A stretch of DNA of 64,000 nucleotides from Lycorma delicatula (GCF_047948215.1 NC_134456.1:196118034-196182033); one strand, 5' to 3'. Counted from the stretch's first letter, positions 41,001 through 50,056 are shown. A program made the numbers and translations. Notes: generated by a model not told the origin, from the sequence alone.

Positions 41001-44000
41001 AGCCCTCAGAGTGAAATGAGCCGAAACTAGGAGGTTGCCACTCTAGGAGAAAAAGGAACAACTTCAGGTCTAAACCCGGGAACTGATATGCATATGGCAG
41101 AAGTGATTGGACACGGGCCAGAAAGGTTGGTGGCCCTGCCGTCTGATTGGGGACATTCAAGCTTGGTGTGAGAGGAAAGATGGCCAAATTAATTTCTTCC
41201 TTACAGAGGTTTTGGCGAATTTTATTGGCCTAACCATCACAAAAAGCATGGAGATAATTTAACAGAAAGTCCACATTTTTAATTCTATTATTTGAACATT
41301 TTTCAAATAATAGAATTAAATTTTTCATATGGCTGGAACATATGTTCCTGCCATATTTTTTATAATTTTTTTTTCAAGAACGTCTTTCATCACATTGTAT
41401 GTCTGTTTCAACTTAATACCATAAGTGATTAATATCGAAAGATATTTGTTACTGTTGTGTGGTAGAACCACTTTTAAAATATACTTGGACGAATCTATGA
41501 AAAGGTGCTAGTCCTCAGGTTTATAAACTTGTCCTATGTACAATATAATCTGATCAATATTTGTGCAATAAACCAAATTATTTTCATCAATAAAGGTCTT
41601 TTTGTCAACTTTGAAAGCCCAAAATTTTTGTATTTTTTTAAAGTAAATTCCCACCTTGCAGTCTTGATCTTAACAGTTCAGCTTGATTTTTTGATAAATT
41701 TAAATTCTTAATCAAGTCATTTAATTCACCTTGTGATATGGCTTATTGGAAGATAATTCAAAATCATTGTTGTGTTCTTCAGTACGGCCTAAGTCTTCAT
41801 CGCTACTTTCGAAACATACATTTACAGATGGCTCAGTAACTAGAATAATTTCACTGTGAAATACAGGCCTGATTGCAGATTACAATGAAGGATATTTTAT
41901 AGTATGTTTAGATTTTTTCGAAATTCCATAAACACTTGTTAAACAAAAGTAACAATCGGTTACATGATCCTTTGGGTCACGCCAAATCATAGGTACACCA
42001 AATGGCAAAGCCTTCTGTGTACCTTTCAGCTATCCTCTTAAATATACAGAACAATTAGTGCACTATATGAGGAGCCCACGTCTTATCCTTATCACCAATT
42101 TTACACAAAAAGTACAAACGATTTTTTTTTTTAAGTAAAGGTGTAATGTTTTTCTATTTGATTTTACGGTAAACCCACCACATACATAACAAAAGGCATC
42201 CACATCATTTCCACAATGTTGAGGCATTATGATACTGCACTGTTAACAAACTTAAGACAGTAAAAAGACAACAAAATTAATTCATTCCTAAATTCAGTGC
42301 TTAACACAAACAACACAGCTATGTTTTCAGCTACATGTTATGACCTGAACAAACATGATAATCTTGACCATGAAGGCTCCAGTGTTAGGTATGATGTCAT
42401 AATATGTGACTATGATATGATTTAATTCTTTGTCTAGTATTGTTTATTTATAGCTTTCAAATTATGTTAACAAAAGTAACAATAAAAATGTGGTAACAAA
42501 ATACAATATAGGAGCTTAAAATGTTAACTATATGCTGAAAAATGAAAAAAAAATCCTTTAATTAAAATTATAAAATTTTTCAAAAATGGTGTGTGACAGA
42601 AAGATTCTGAGTTCATACTCAGTGACATGAGTCACTGAGTATGACATTTTATAATTAACTATCAACAAGATTTCTTCTGTTAATCAAAATCACGTAATAA
42701 TTCTAGTACACATTTTGTATAAAGTGGGTTTATACCCATTTTATACAAAAATTGTTGTTTCCATAATGTTTGCCACTCACTTGATTGTGAAACTGAAAGT
42801 GATGTGAAAACCTACTTGAGATGGGTAGCTACTTGAGGTGGGAGATAATTGTACCACATTCAATATTGCTTCTTCAGCATTGGCATTTTCTTATTTTTGG
42901 TTATAGAATCATCTGCCAAGAGATTATTGTGCAATTTGGAATTGCTCTATATATTCAAATACACATTATATAATGTAGTATTTATTGAGACTCAATTATA
43001 TGTAACAAATAATCTATATAATTAAATCTGAGTATATATGTAATATATATGCACATGATTATTTATTTGTGTAAGTAGATAAAAATGTATTTCATTTTAC
43101 ATTGTTAATCAATTGCTATTGTATGTAATTTAAATGTGTTTTATTTCAGTTCGCTTGAGAACCTCAATTGCACCAAAAGGGATTCAAGGATTTCCTGATT
43201 GGAGCACTCCAGACTTTATGAATTGTGATTGCTCCCAGCCATGCTCTTATGTAACTTATGATTCAGAACTAACTATTTCACATGTAGTTACAGGCAAACT
43301 GTAAGATAATAAAGAAAATAATCATTATTCCTTTTTCTCCCAAAAGTTATTGTGATTGTATATATGCATGAATGTATTGATAATATGAAAATGAAACAGT
43401 GTGAGGAGGTGAAAATAAAAATACCATTTTATGTTTTATTAATCAGAAACAAACAAATATTTGAATTAACAAATCAAGATCAAGATGATTTTTTTAAAAC
43501 TAATTAGCATGTTACCAGTGAAGTTAACTGCAATGTTTTGGCATCTGTAATAAAAATATTCGGGAACTATTTAAATATTAAATCAAGCAATACATCTGAT
43601 TTATGCTGTTTTTGTTCATTTAATATGTTATTTTTATTAAATTTTATGTGTTTGTAAATTTCATACTGTTCTAGTGTTGAGATCTTTGTTTTATACATTA
43701 TTCATAAAGATTTAATATCATGTTTAATATCTTTGTATATGTGCCCCATTAATACACGATTATTATTGAAAATTTTTTATTCAGTTGCTTCATTTGATTC
43801 ATGTGCTTTTTCCTCATATCTGTAGGTAAACGTGTCTTCAATCTATTCAATATAGTACTTACTGGAATCAGTGCAGTTTATTTTCTACATTTCTGGGTTC
43901 TGGGTTCTTTGTTTGTCACTGTGTTTTGTTAGTATTTTGTATAAATTTTCCAGTATTTTGAAAGGGAGCCATTTACTTATTCTAAAATGTTGTGTTGCTG

Positions 44001-47000
44001 TGCAATAAAAAGTATTAATTAATTTTTTTTGAGAGTCACTAGCTACTTTCATACTGTTCTCAATTCCTTTCTGGTCTGTTCTTACCTTTTAATCTCAGCA
44101 CATTTATTCCATCCTACATCCTCGGTTAACTATTTTATATGTGTTAACTTTTGTCTTCCTCTATGGATTTTATCTTCTACACTTTTCTAGTTCCAGATTA
44201 ATGAAACATGAATTTTTCATTAATTCTGAATCTAATTATAATTTATTACTAGAACTCATCAACCTAGGAATCTCATCTCAAAGATTCTACTATAAATATC
44301 TTTCATCTACTCTTCATCTTTACACCTCTTTGTCTTGTACTTTATCAACCTACTTGATTTTCAACTTTATTCTGTATCACACATTTCAAATTCTCTATTA
44401 TACTTTTCTATTCATGTTTTGGTATTATAAAGCACTACACTCCATACAAATATTTTTGAGCATTTCTAATTCATAGATCTAAATAAGACTTCTTTTCAGC
44501 ATGAAAATTCTTTTTATTTGTTCTTCACTGCTTTTGTTTTCTATACCTTATTTATTTCATTGCTTGTAATTTTTTTTAATTATATAACAATATGTGCAGC
44601 TGTACTGAATTATGTTACACTACTTAACATTTAAAGTATAAATAATAAAAAAAAATACATAAAAACTCAACAAAGACAATGTACTTGAATTAAAATCCAA
44701 TATGCCAATATTTTAACAAAAAAAGGAAAACAATATAAATAACACGATGTGCATAATTAACAACACTGACATACTGCACAGTACACCTCCTTCAAACAAG
44801 CACATTTCCTACTCATAAATTAAAGACACAATTCAAAATCCTTTAAAAAAAGTATCATTTAGGCATCTGTTTCAACCGCATTGCAGATTCTATGCACAAC
44901 AAACTATTCATTCACGGAAAACCCATGATGATATGATTGTCAGCATATACATAAAGAAAGTAAAACAACTTTTCAACAAAGCTAAAGATGTATTTATTCT
45001 GCAGAACTTCCATAAAAATAAATTCTATGATACACTGACATAAGCCATAACAGAACAAAACTATTTCACAAGCAATATTAAATCCCAATCAGGTCTATCA
45101 GTCCGAGTCCTGTTTCTAGTCTTCTGGAGAAGCATTTTTAGAATACCTTGAAAATATTTCCATGCTATAAAAAAAAAGAAATAGATAAAATAGTTCATTG
45201 TCATTGTTTCATTGATGACAGTACTACAACACGAAGGTATTATAAGAATACTATATTCTTTAAATGCCTTTTGTTGCTTTTATTCTTGTCATTTAACTTT
45301 ATAAATTAAATTAGTTTAGGCTTATTAAACTTACTAGGTTTTACACATATCCAAAATAGAAACATATATTTAAGTATGTACATATATTGTAGTTGCATAT
45401 ATTTAAAATGTATGGGAAAATCATTGAAATTGACACACTTATCCTCAAAAAAATATAATCGACCCTCTTTCTGTTGTAATTAACTATTCAAACATGCACC
45501 TTTCTGTAGCAAACAAATTACATTGCCTAAATTTCTCTCTCATTTAGGCAAATTACATTGCCTAAATTCATCACAAAACTTGTGCTCATAAATACTCAGA
45601 TTCAAATTTTATTGAGCTCATTAGAACAAAATCATAAATGCATTAGTGCCAGAGAATACATATCAATTATACAACATATTAGTTAGTGTCTAAATAGAAT
45701 TATAATTTTTACCATGGTGTAAACTAAAAGGTTTACAAAAAAGTACAGAAAAGCTCTTGGTTTAAATTATATTATTATATATTGACATAATATATAATCT
45801 AATATATCTAATCAGAAATATATATATATATATATCTAATCAAAATGTTTACAAAATATAATATTGTACGTTGATAACAAATATGAACTAATGTAAAAAG
45901 TTATTTAAGTATAAAACATAATTTTTATAATGTAGTAAATTCAATTACCAAGTTTTTAGAGTACCAATGAAACATTTCAAAAAGGTAGTTAGTGGTTTAG
46001 GAGTAGCAGAGGATGGTAATGGCACACCTTTTACATTACCCAGGTTCTCAACAGATTAACTTATAATTTATAAAGATAACTTATACAGCTTAGTTTTGAA
46101 AATATTTTTTTTATTGCAGTCATACTTTATGAGATCAACTCAGTTGTAATTTCACCCATGTCTATTCCTAGTAACACATCAAACAGCCTAGGATCAGTTT
46201 TAATAAAACCCATAGCCAAATTTTCAGTCTTTCAGATATCACACCAAAATATATAATAGATTATACCCATGATTATCTGCCAGCATCAATATTTCTTTTA
46301 CTTTAGTTCAATTTAATTTTTTTTTAAGATGGATATTTTTTCTGGCTTTATGATGTTCATCATATGCTCAGCTTCTTGGGAGGTGGAACCCCATCTGGAC
46401 AAACTGAGACAGTCCCCTACTTTCAAACTGTACCATCCTCCTGCAGAAAGTCATCCATCATCAACTGAGATAGTTTGTGAAACAAATTCTCATTATTGAG
46501 ATCATTAATCATAATATCAACCAGTCATATTATGTTTTTATTTAGATCAAAAGTGCAAGTAGTCTGTAAGGACAATAATGAATGTGCTTAGGATGTTCTG
46601 TTGCAAATTTTACATTCTTAAATTAGTATTCTCATTCTCTGTTGCTAATTTAAATCCTAGATTTACTTTTTCTAAAGTTAATTTCTCAATAATAATTTTC
46701 AGGTTACGAATTTTTTACTAATAATTTACTAATAACTAATTTCTACTATAATTATTCCCACTTGTCTAATTTTTGCAATTTCACTTTTTTATCAAACTTC
46801 TTTTTAGAATGAATGAAACATTCATTCATGAATGAAACATTTGGATTTTGCTAACTTTTGATTTATTTTAAGAGTAGCATCCACAATTTGAAGGACTTTA
46901 ATAATTCCTATTAGAACAGTTGGATCAATCATTTCCAAAATTCTGCATTTGAAAGTGAAAATTCTAAACTTTTCAAAACTTTTTCATTCAGCAGATAACA

Positions 47001-49875
47001 GTGAATTCCAATCAATTCTTATAGAGGCTTTTGGAAATTAATCCTTTAACTACCTTGTTGGACTAACCATTTTAAGGAACACAGAGGTATTAATTGAAAC
47101 GCAAAAGCAATTAATCTAAAATTTATAATTTATAATATGGATATATTATAAATTATAATAAGAAAAAATATTAAAAAATATTAAAAAAATATTGGAGAAA
47201 AAAAATATATGTAGAATTTGTTGAGAAAAAAGAGAAATAACGAATATTAAACTAAATTTACTTTTAATTTTCTAAAAAGGATATTTGCCTTCACTGGTTT
47301 TCAAGTATTTTGAAAATCAAACAAAAACTTCTCGAGTTATAAATGGTAATTAATACCTATAATATATATATATAAACAAAATATTTGTTTTTAAACATTT
47401 TAGGTTAAATAATAATTTTTTTTTTAAGTTGATTGAATCAGTTCACTCTAGTAAGAGTAATCATCCAAATATTTAATCATGTCTTGTGTTCTTGAATTAA
47501 CTTTATTCCTTGATCTATTATTTAACTAAATTAGTTGTAATATAAGCTTAAACTAACAGGTTAATGTTTGCGGAAACTTAGGTTTTTTTTAAATTAGATT
47601 AATAGAAGACTAATACAGTCTTAAAATACAGTCTTATGTATATTAAAATTAAAACAAAATTAACAACTGCAGTATATAAACTTTAAATAATGATTTCAAG
47701 TTAATGAAGAAACAGAAATATTACAAATTTTATTACATATATTTTCTTTGCTTATCATAATGTGATTGTGATTTAGACAAATAATTATGTTTAAATAATT
47801 TTATGAAAAATGCACATTCATTTTGATGTTTACATTGATAAGAAGCAAAACCTTATTTTTATGTCAAATATTTAAATTTTTTTATGAATTAGATTTTAGT
47901 GACTTGTTTTTTCACTGTTTGGCAATGGATGTCCAAAGCAAGGACCATTTTCATGTGGTCTGTTTTTTTACAATTTACAGATTTGTCTTTCACCACGCGC
48001 CATTTAAGGAAGTGATATCTTTTATTAAGAAAAATAAATAATGAGTGCTTAATGTTAAAATAAAATATAGGCTGCCAGACTTTAAGTTAAAATAAATTTT
48101 ATGCAAAATGACAGTTTTTTAGAAAGCAGTACCAGAACTGTGTTCTGGCACCAGTGCACCCTAAAATTAACATACTTGAAATTAAAAATCATAACTTGGA
48201 GTAAAAAGTAGTTAAATTTTTACAATATTTATTTAAAATTAAAGTATAGTATGCATGTGGAGGTTATTAGTATTAGCCTTTCCTTGCAGGATGTGACAGT
48301 TTGGGCCAGCTGAACCAGATCATCATTAATGTCTCCTCAATACCCTGAACACCATTCATTTGTTGGGTTTTAATTTACAAAATGTCCTCACATGGTTATC
48401 AGTGATTGTTCAATTGTAACATAAAAAAGGAACATGTCACCTGCAAGCCCTGAATGAAGAAAGTTTTGTAAATATGTGGAGATTTTTACAATACTACACA
48501 AATTAATCATAAAAACTGTACTGTTGTTGACTGAATAATTGTTAGATAAAATGTATTCTAATTAAAAAAAATATATTTTTGTTGTTTCAGGACATTTGCA
48601 AATGATCCCTCTTTTGCTTATATTGATATAGCTTATAAAAGCCCCTTTGCAGTAAAGTACATTATGCTGGCACAATATGATATCAGTGATGTTTTTGGTA
48701 TGTATTGTATATTATTTTAAAAGTAATATGATTTTTAAAGTATTAATAATCCCATAAAAAATTACAATATTTTAATTGATATAGAGAAATATCTGGAGGT
48801 AAAACATATTTACAAATGGTATCCATTTGGAAGTAGATTGAAATTCCTTTCTAAATCTGATTGAATCTTAAAGAAAAATTAATTTGTAGTTTTCAAATGA
48901 TGTATCATTTGTTGCAAAATTGACAGATATTTCTGTAAAAAAGTGCAAATGGAACTCAGGTTCAACATAATGTGATATTCAGCATGGAAATAATGCACTG
49001 TGCGGATGAAAAAACTCTTGCTATATACCATATGGTTTATAGAAGCTATACTGTCAATCTACTTTATTTAGCAAACAGAAGGATTGTCATAAAGAGTTTC
49101 AATATAAAATATTTCCCAATAAATCAGATGAGTAGAATGTAATGAAACTATTTTCCATCTTATGTGATAAAGACATTTATTTAGTTGCTGATACAAATAT
49201 TACATTCTTAATTATTGATGAATGATTTGATTCATGACACCTTTTGTTTTTAGTTTAATGATTGGTAATACAGGAATTATGTAATAAAATCCTATTGATT
49301 TAGGAAAAATACCTAATACAGATTAAGAATATTCATACAAAACTAAATTGATCCTAAAACAGACATTGTAAAAAAGAGTAAATTCAATTCTAAAAAATAA
49401 ACTGAAGTAAAAAAACCATATGAGTTGAATTGCTTAGAACTTCCTTCTGTTTTGAAGATTGTACGAAAAAATGCTCTGTAGATCACTTTACTTTAGTTAA
49501 AAAAAGATATAAAGATGTTGGTATGTAAAGATGTTCTCAACTGAAAACATAGAAGTCAAATTTTCATGTTTAAACTGTTTAATATTTTCAGAATTTTTTA
49601 TAGTAATTTTTGTTGTTGTACTTTTACAGTAACTTATGTCTTTGTATTTATAAGTATATTAATCCTTTTTTCCATGTTTAGGAAATTAAGAGATTAATAA
49701 ATTTACTACTAAAATTAAATGTGGAATTTTTTTTGCAGTTTCAATTGGTGGTGTGGCAGGTCTTCTGCTTGGCTGCAGTTTGGTTAGTGTAGTTGAAGTT
49801 ATGTATTATTTTGGGAGATATGTATATACACTTTATAAATTCAGGTTCCCTAAACCATACCCTTACCTTCCGTAA
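10993..49875 (+). CDS. Gene B: complete pickpocket-type DEG/ENaC sodium channel, 494 aa
   Basis: Ten exons join in frame to 1485 bases including the stop: 10993-11081, 11840-12043, 19033-19207, 20747-20889, 22807-22963, 33556-33823, 39270-39323, 43150-43300, 48591-48697, 49739-49875. Every junction is GT/AG and the phases agree. In residue order: cytoplasmic N-terminus with the HG gating motif at 15-16; TM1 at about 31-50; FPAVTVCS at 76-83; Cys168, Cys177 and GFCYSFN (189-195); VHSPQDYP (259-266); RGC ending at Cys307; Cys321, 325, 334, 336, 351 and 358; CDCSQPC at 389-395; TM2 from about 452 with filter G461-C462-S463; and a short tail ending PYPYLP. Length and domain order are normal for insect ppk subunits. 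Ser451, ten residues before the filter, is probably the degenerin site. Expected role: subunit of a plasma-membrane trimeric Na+ channel in sensory or epithelial cells. The introns carry many transposons. The ppk subtype is not resolved. Confidence 0.95.
11082..11839 (+). other. Gene B intron 1
   Basis: A 758-base intron that holds one SINE fragment and otherwise AT-rich sequence. Confidence 0.85.
11350..11510 (+). repeat. SINE fragment in gene B intron 1
   Basis: Contains CATTCATCCTCTGGAGTAAT and a following TTACAGTGGTTTC block. The minus-strand SINE at 24821-24974 has the equivalent CATCCTCTGAAGCAATACC and GGTGGTCCC blocks at the same spacing. The tRNA-like head is degraded (GTCGACCTGAAACTG region). 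Boundaries are approximate. Confidence 0.55.
11840..12043 (+). CDS. Gene B exon 2 (TM1, FPAVTVC)
   Basis: Encodes [15 protein letters not shown] (first membrane segment) and [19 protein letters not shown], the strongest family signature. Donor is GTCATT. By my hand count it is about 70 percent identical to gene C exon 2. Confidence 0.96.
12022..13152 (+). repeat. Duplicated piece of gene B exon 2 and intron 2
   Basis: The last ~22 bases of exon 2, its splice donor and the following ~137 intron bases (12022-12180) recur at 12992-13152 with only a handful of substitutions and two short indels. The second copy lies inside the 5' part of the LINE that starts near 12690. Confidence 0.85.
12529..12683. 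repeat. 34-base inverted repeat pair
   Basis: 12529-12562 (TAAACAGGGTTCACCGAGCG...) and the reverse complement of 12650-12683 agree at 31 of 34 positions. An AT microsatellite and an imperfect repeat of the TTAAAGTCTC/TTAAAGCCTC unit lie between them. They may be end fragments of a short DNA element. Confidence 0.7.
12690..15656 (+). mobile_element. Dead RTE-like LINE (endonuclease + reverse transcriptase)
   Basis: A 5' leader (AACAGAAAACCACTACA region near 12870) is followed by an endonuclease domain starting [11 protein letters not shown] near 13190 and continuing at 13464-13976 ([33 protein letters not shown]). A linker comes next. The reverse transcriptase at 14928-15656 has [38 protein letters not shown] and [16 protein letters not shown], which carries the first catalytic Asp. 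It stops before the YADD box, so the 3' end is missing. Stops and frameshifts break the endonuclease. Two insertions interrupt it: a copied gene B fragment (12992-13152) and a hAT-type MITE (14120-14744). The RTE assignment rests on the style of both domains and is moderately sure. Confidence 0.8.
14120..14744. mobile_element. Non-autonomous hAT-type element (625 bp)
   Basis: Terminal inverted repeats CAGTGCCGGATTTACC (14120-14135) and, at the other end, the complement of CAGTGACGGATTTACC match at 15 of 16. The flanks AAAAATGA (14112-14119) and AAAAATGG (14745-14752) form an 8-base target duplication with one mismatch, typical of hAT. Inside is AT-rich DNA with GAGGCCCC blocks near both ends and no transposase. 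It interrupts the LINE between its endonuclease and its reverse transcriptase. Confidence 0.88.
16007..16749 (+). mobile_element. Mariner deletion derivative with intact ends
   Basis: Imperfect inverted ends (CGAAGGTAATTTTTTTCAAG at the left; the complement of the right end starts CGAGGGTTATTTTTTTCAAG) are flanked by the TA target duplication. From ATG 16192 an N-terminal transposase reads [32 protein letters not shown], then a stop within [15 protein letters not shown], and [21 protein letters not shown]. The catalytic centre is deleted. A C-terminal [13 protein letters not shown] piece remains at 16580. Length is 743 bp against about 1.3 kb for a full mariner. It lies in gene B intron 2. 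Confidence 0.88.
16073..16128. repeat. Perfect 26-bp inverted repeat (hairpin)
   Basis: Left arm 16073-16098 and right arm 16103-16128 are exact reverse complements around the 4-base loop TAGA. It lies in the mariner leader just upstream of the transposase start. Confidence 0.93.
16750..19032 (+). other. Distal part of gene B intron 2
   Basis: AT-rich intron sequence up to the acceptor TTTCAG (19027-19032). Small open frames at 16834, 17389, 18031 and 18294 show no family resemblance or splice context. Confidence 0.6.
19033..19207 (+). CDS. Gene B exon 3
   Basis: Encodes [19 protein letters not shown] ... MRYPYYNHP ... EIMKE (extracellular, finger-like region). Enters in phase 2 and leaves in phase 0 (donor GTTTAA). 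Matches gene C exon 3 in length. Confidence 0.93.
19208..20746 (+). other. Gene B intron 3
   Basis: 1.5 kb of AT-rich sequence with long T and A runs. No element was recognised; the open frame at 19873-20091 looks spurious. Confidence 0.6.
20747..20889 (+). CDS. Gene B exon 4
   Basis: Encodes [20 protein letters not shown] and [10 protein letters not shown], the paired Cys and GxCYxFN signature of the family. Donor GTAAGT splits codon 204 (ATG). Confidence 0.95.
20890..22806 (+). other. Gene B intron 4
   Basis: Holds an unassigned GC-richer block (21253-21780) and a CA microsatellite (22495-22540); the rest is AT-rich. Confidence 0.6.
21253..21780. repeat. Unassigned repeat-like block in intron 4
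   Basis: Composition differs from its surroundings. It contains an 11-bp perfect hairpin (21295-21305 with 21316-21326), a CA-rich stretch, an 18-base A run and a second GC-richer piece near 21560-21620. It looks like one or two non-coding element fragments, but no coding sequence or ends were identified. Confidence 0.35.
22807..22963 (+). CDS. Gene B exon 5
   Basis: Encodes [20 protein letters not shown] ... [20 protein letters not shown] ... PAGYS. Phase 2 in, phase 0 out; donor GTGAGT. Confidence 0.92.
22964..24599 (+). other. Proximal part of gene B intron 5
   Basis: AT-rich with no gene. A GC-richer piece at 23490-23650 could be an element fragment, but nothing in it is diagnostic. Confidence 0.5.
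24600..26955 (-). mobile_element. Jockey-type LINE relic, minus strand, split by a SINE
   Basis: In coding order from 26955 down: endonuclease pieces ([45 protein letters not shown]), then [17 protein letters not shown] and [12 protein letters not shown]. The reverse transcriptase follows: [50 protein letters not shown] (first catalytic Asp), [18 protein letters not shown], and a degenerate catalytic box [10 protein letters not shown] where FADDTALIF is expected. After the SINE the frame resumes with ITFSPTRP and [18 protein letters not shown]. Many stops and frameshifts make it inactive. Part of a first ORF may lie to the right (27.8-28.4 kb), but I could not support it. Confidence 0.85.
24821..24974 (-). 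mobile_element. tRNA-derived SINE inserted in the LINE
   Basis: On the minus strand the head reads CCTCTGTGGTATAAGTGATA (A-box-like) and then GGGTTCAAATCC (near-perfect Pol III B box), followed by a body with CATCCTCTGAAGCAATACC. The flanks CTTTCTTAGTATT (24808-24820) and CTTTTCTTGGTATT (24975-24988) are a slightly diverged target duplication. The interrupted LINE frame continues on both sides. Confidence 0.85.
26956..29504 (+). other. Middle part of gene B intron 5
   Basis: AT-rich with no supported gene. Open frames at 27791 and 28270 have no recognisable domains. The region could include the eroded 5' end of the neighbouring LINE. Confidence 0.45.
29505..30350 (-). pseudogene. hAT transposase relic, minus strand
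   Basis: Reading down from about 30340: [20 protein letters not shown], then a broken middle, then the hATC dimerisation region as STSYL-like remnants, [40 protein letters not shown] and VHTSH followed by TAA at 29641-29643. This is the C-terminal half of a ZBED5/FAM200-style hAT transposase. CAGCATTTCTCAACCTGTGG at 29505 resembles the terminal repeat of such elements, so the element's 3' end is probably here. Multiple stops; not functional. Confidence 0.75.
30351..33555 (+). other. Distal part of gene B intron 5
   Basis: AT-rich intron with no recognised element; it ends at acceptor TTCTTTAG. Open frames at 30742-31014 and 32107-32295 show nothing recognisable. Confidence 0.55.
33556..33823 (+). 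CDS. Gene B exon 6
   Basis: Encodes [20 protein letters not shown] (the family VHSP-x-x-P motif), ESVRGC, and [20 protein letters not shown] with the spaced cysteines of the thumb. Phase 0 in, phase 1 out. The donor GTATGA is followed by read-through codons that are intronic, so an open frame extending to 33912 is an artefact. Confidence 0.94.
34020..34330. repeat. Repeat-like segment in intron 6
   Basis: Contains ATTACTGGACCGATTTTGAC, a phrase typical of non-coding ends of insect transposons. No coding sequence or clear boundaries; class undetermined. Confidence 0.4.
34331..34456 (-). repeat. tRNA-like SINE, minus strand
   Basis: On the minus strand CTGGTGTAGCCGTGAGGC (A-box-like, 34428-34445) precedes GAGTTTGAGACC (B-box-like, 34382-34393) at tRNA-like spacing. 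A TTATTTATTTATTT tail follows. Different from the SINE at 24821-24974. Too degenerate to be a functional tRNA gene. Confidence 0.55.
35390..35500. repeat. TA-rich microsatellite
   Basis: Runs of TATATATGTATATATA with an internal repeated ATATATTAGAACTT (twice), able to fold on itself. Confidence 0.7.
36180..36760 (-). mobile_element. LINE reverse-transcriptase fragment, minus strand
   Basis: On the minus strand: [20 protein letters not shown], then [18 protein letters not shown], and [13 protein letters not shown] in place of the YADD box, then [20 protein letters not shown] and SPEKTCCVH. This order is typical of jockey-superfamily reverse transcriptases. A short duplication of TATTGTAAATGTGTA-type sequence (36523-36575) and frameshifts break it. 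Confidence 0.75.
36840..38520 (+). mobile_element. R1-type LINE, 3' half, degenerate
   Basis: Plus strand, several frames: [20 protein letters not shown] and [15 protein letters not shown] (catalytic YxDD box, near 36890-37040); [10 protein letters not shown] and [20 protein letters not shown] (37390-37617); [37 protein letters not shown], and a C-terminal zinc knuckle [17 protein letters not shown] (37648-37989). A GC-richer non-coding tail to about 38520 fits a 3' UTR. Motif order and the C-x2-C ... H-x4-C knuckle are R1-clade features. The 5' part is missing and the frame is broken in several places. Confidence 0.83.
38521..39269 (+). other. End of gene B intron 6
   Basis: AT-rich with no recognised content; ends at acceptor TTGTTGCAG. 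Confidence 0.6.
39270..39323 (+). CDS. Gene B exon 7 (54 bases)
   Basis: Very short exon encoding [17 protein letters not shown] between phase 1 junctions. It continues the cysteine pattern (C351, C358) and is needed to keep exons 6 and 8 in frame. Confidence 0.88.
39790..40290 (+). pseudogene. Mariner transposase relic
   Basis: Reading across frames: [43 protein letters not shown] (first catalytic Asp), [20 protein letters not shown] (second catalytic Asp), then directly [20 protein letters not shown] of the C-terminus. The region with the third catalytic residue (HDNARPH in relatives) is deleted. The last part is read in the same open frame as the next element. Confidence 0.8.
40410..41250 (+). 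mobile_element. R1-like LINE fragment
   Basis: [20 protein letters not shown] (YADD-type box), [19 protein letters not shown], and [20 protein letters not shown] up to 40748. In other frames: [20 protein letters not shown] and [20 protein letters not shown] (40816-41019). These are the reverse transcriptase and the following domain of R1/Loa-type LINEs. 5' truncated and frameshifted. Confidence 0.78.
41279..41319. repeat. 18-bp hairpin
   Basis: Arms 41279-41296 and 41302-41319 (TTAATTCTATTATTTGAA and its complement) are perfect, with a 5-base loop. Confidence 0.9.
41350..42227 (-). pseudogene. Relic of a multicopy arthropod ORF of unknown class
   Basis: Minus strand from ATG at 42227: [20 protein letters not shown], then [28 protein letters not shown] and, frameshifted, [15 protein letters not shown]. 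Further along, [33 protein letters not shown], and SGSTTQQ-like remnants appear. The CxxC pairs suggest zinc binding. I recall this protein family as repeated many times in hemipteran and other arthropod genomes without an assigned function, presumably transposon-borne. Stops and frameshifts make this copy dead. Confidence 0.65.
42613..42644. repeat. 14-bp hairpin
   Basis: TCATACTCAGTGAC and its exact complement around the loop ATGA. Confidence 0.9.
42713..42750. repeat. 17-bp near-perfect hairpin
   Basis: TTTTGTATAAAGTGGGT (42713-42729) and ACCCATTTTATACAAAA (42734-42750) pair at 16 of 17 positions with a 4-base loop. Confidence 0.88.
43150..43300 (+). CDS. Gene B exon 8
   Basis: Encodes [20 protein letters not shown] and [20 protein letters not shown] with the family CxCxxxC cluster. 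Phase 1 in, phase 2 out; donor GTAAGA. Confidence 0.95.
43301..48590 (+). other. Gene B intron 8
   Basis: 5.3 kb, AT-rich, with no coding element recognised. It includes AT microsatellite patches (45815-45835, 47360-47375) and a 16-bp perfect hairpin at 47123-47158. A slightly GC-richer stretch at 46330-46480 could be an eroded element. The 111-codon open frame at 44141-44476 is Phe/Leu/Tyr-rich with no domain and is probably chance. Confidence 0.5.
47123..47158. repeat. 16-bp AT-rich hairpin
   Basis: TTATAATTTATAATAT (47123-47138) and its exact complement (47143-47158), loop of 4. Confidence 0.85.
48591..48697 (+). CDS. Gene B exon 9
   Basis: Encodes [20 protein letters not shown] and [15 protein letters not shown], the last extracellular segment. 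It is 107 bases with the same phases as the gene A penultimate exon. Confidence 0.95.
48698..49738 (+). other. Gene B intron 9
   Basis: A 1.0 kb AT-rich intron with no recognised element. Donor GTATGT, acceptor TTTTTGCAG. Confidence 0.7.
49739..49875 (+). CDS. Gene B exon 10 (TM2, filter, stop)
   Basis: Encodes [20 protein letters not shown] and the tail ending PYPYLP before TAA at 49873-49875. It contains the GCS selectivity filter. Confidence 0.97.
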
Positions 49876-50056
49876 TATGAATCTACCTATGCCAGTAGAA
49901 GTTACTTTTTTAATTGCAGAACATTTTATGTTTATACCGTATTTATTCTAGATACTGTTATGCAGAATTTATTCTAGATACTGTTTGTTTTGGTGAACTA
50001 ATTGTGTTTTTGCATTTTCCGATTTATAATTTATAATACACTGGTATCCTATAAAC

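Noticed and set aside
44141..44476. 111-codon plus-strand open frame
   Set aside because: Hydrophobic, biased composition from T-rich DNA, no family signature, inside intron 8.
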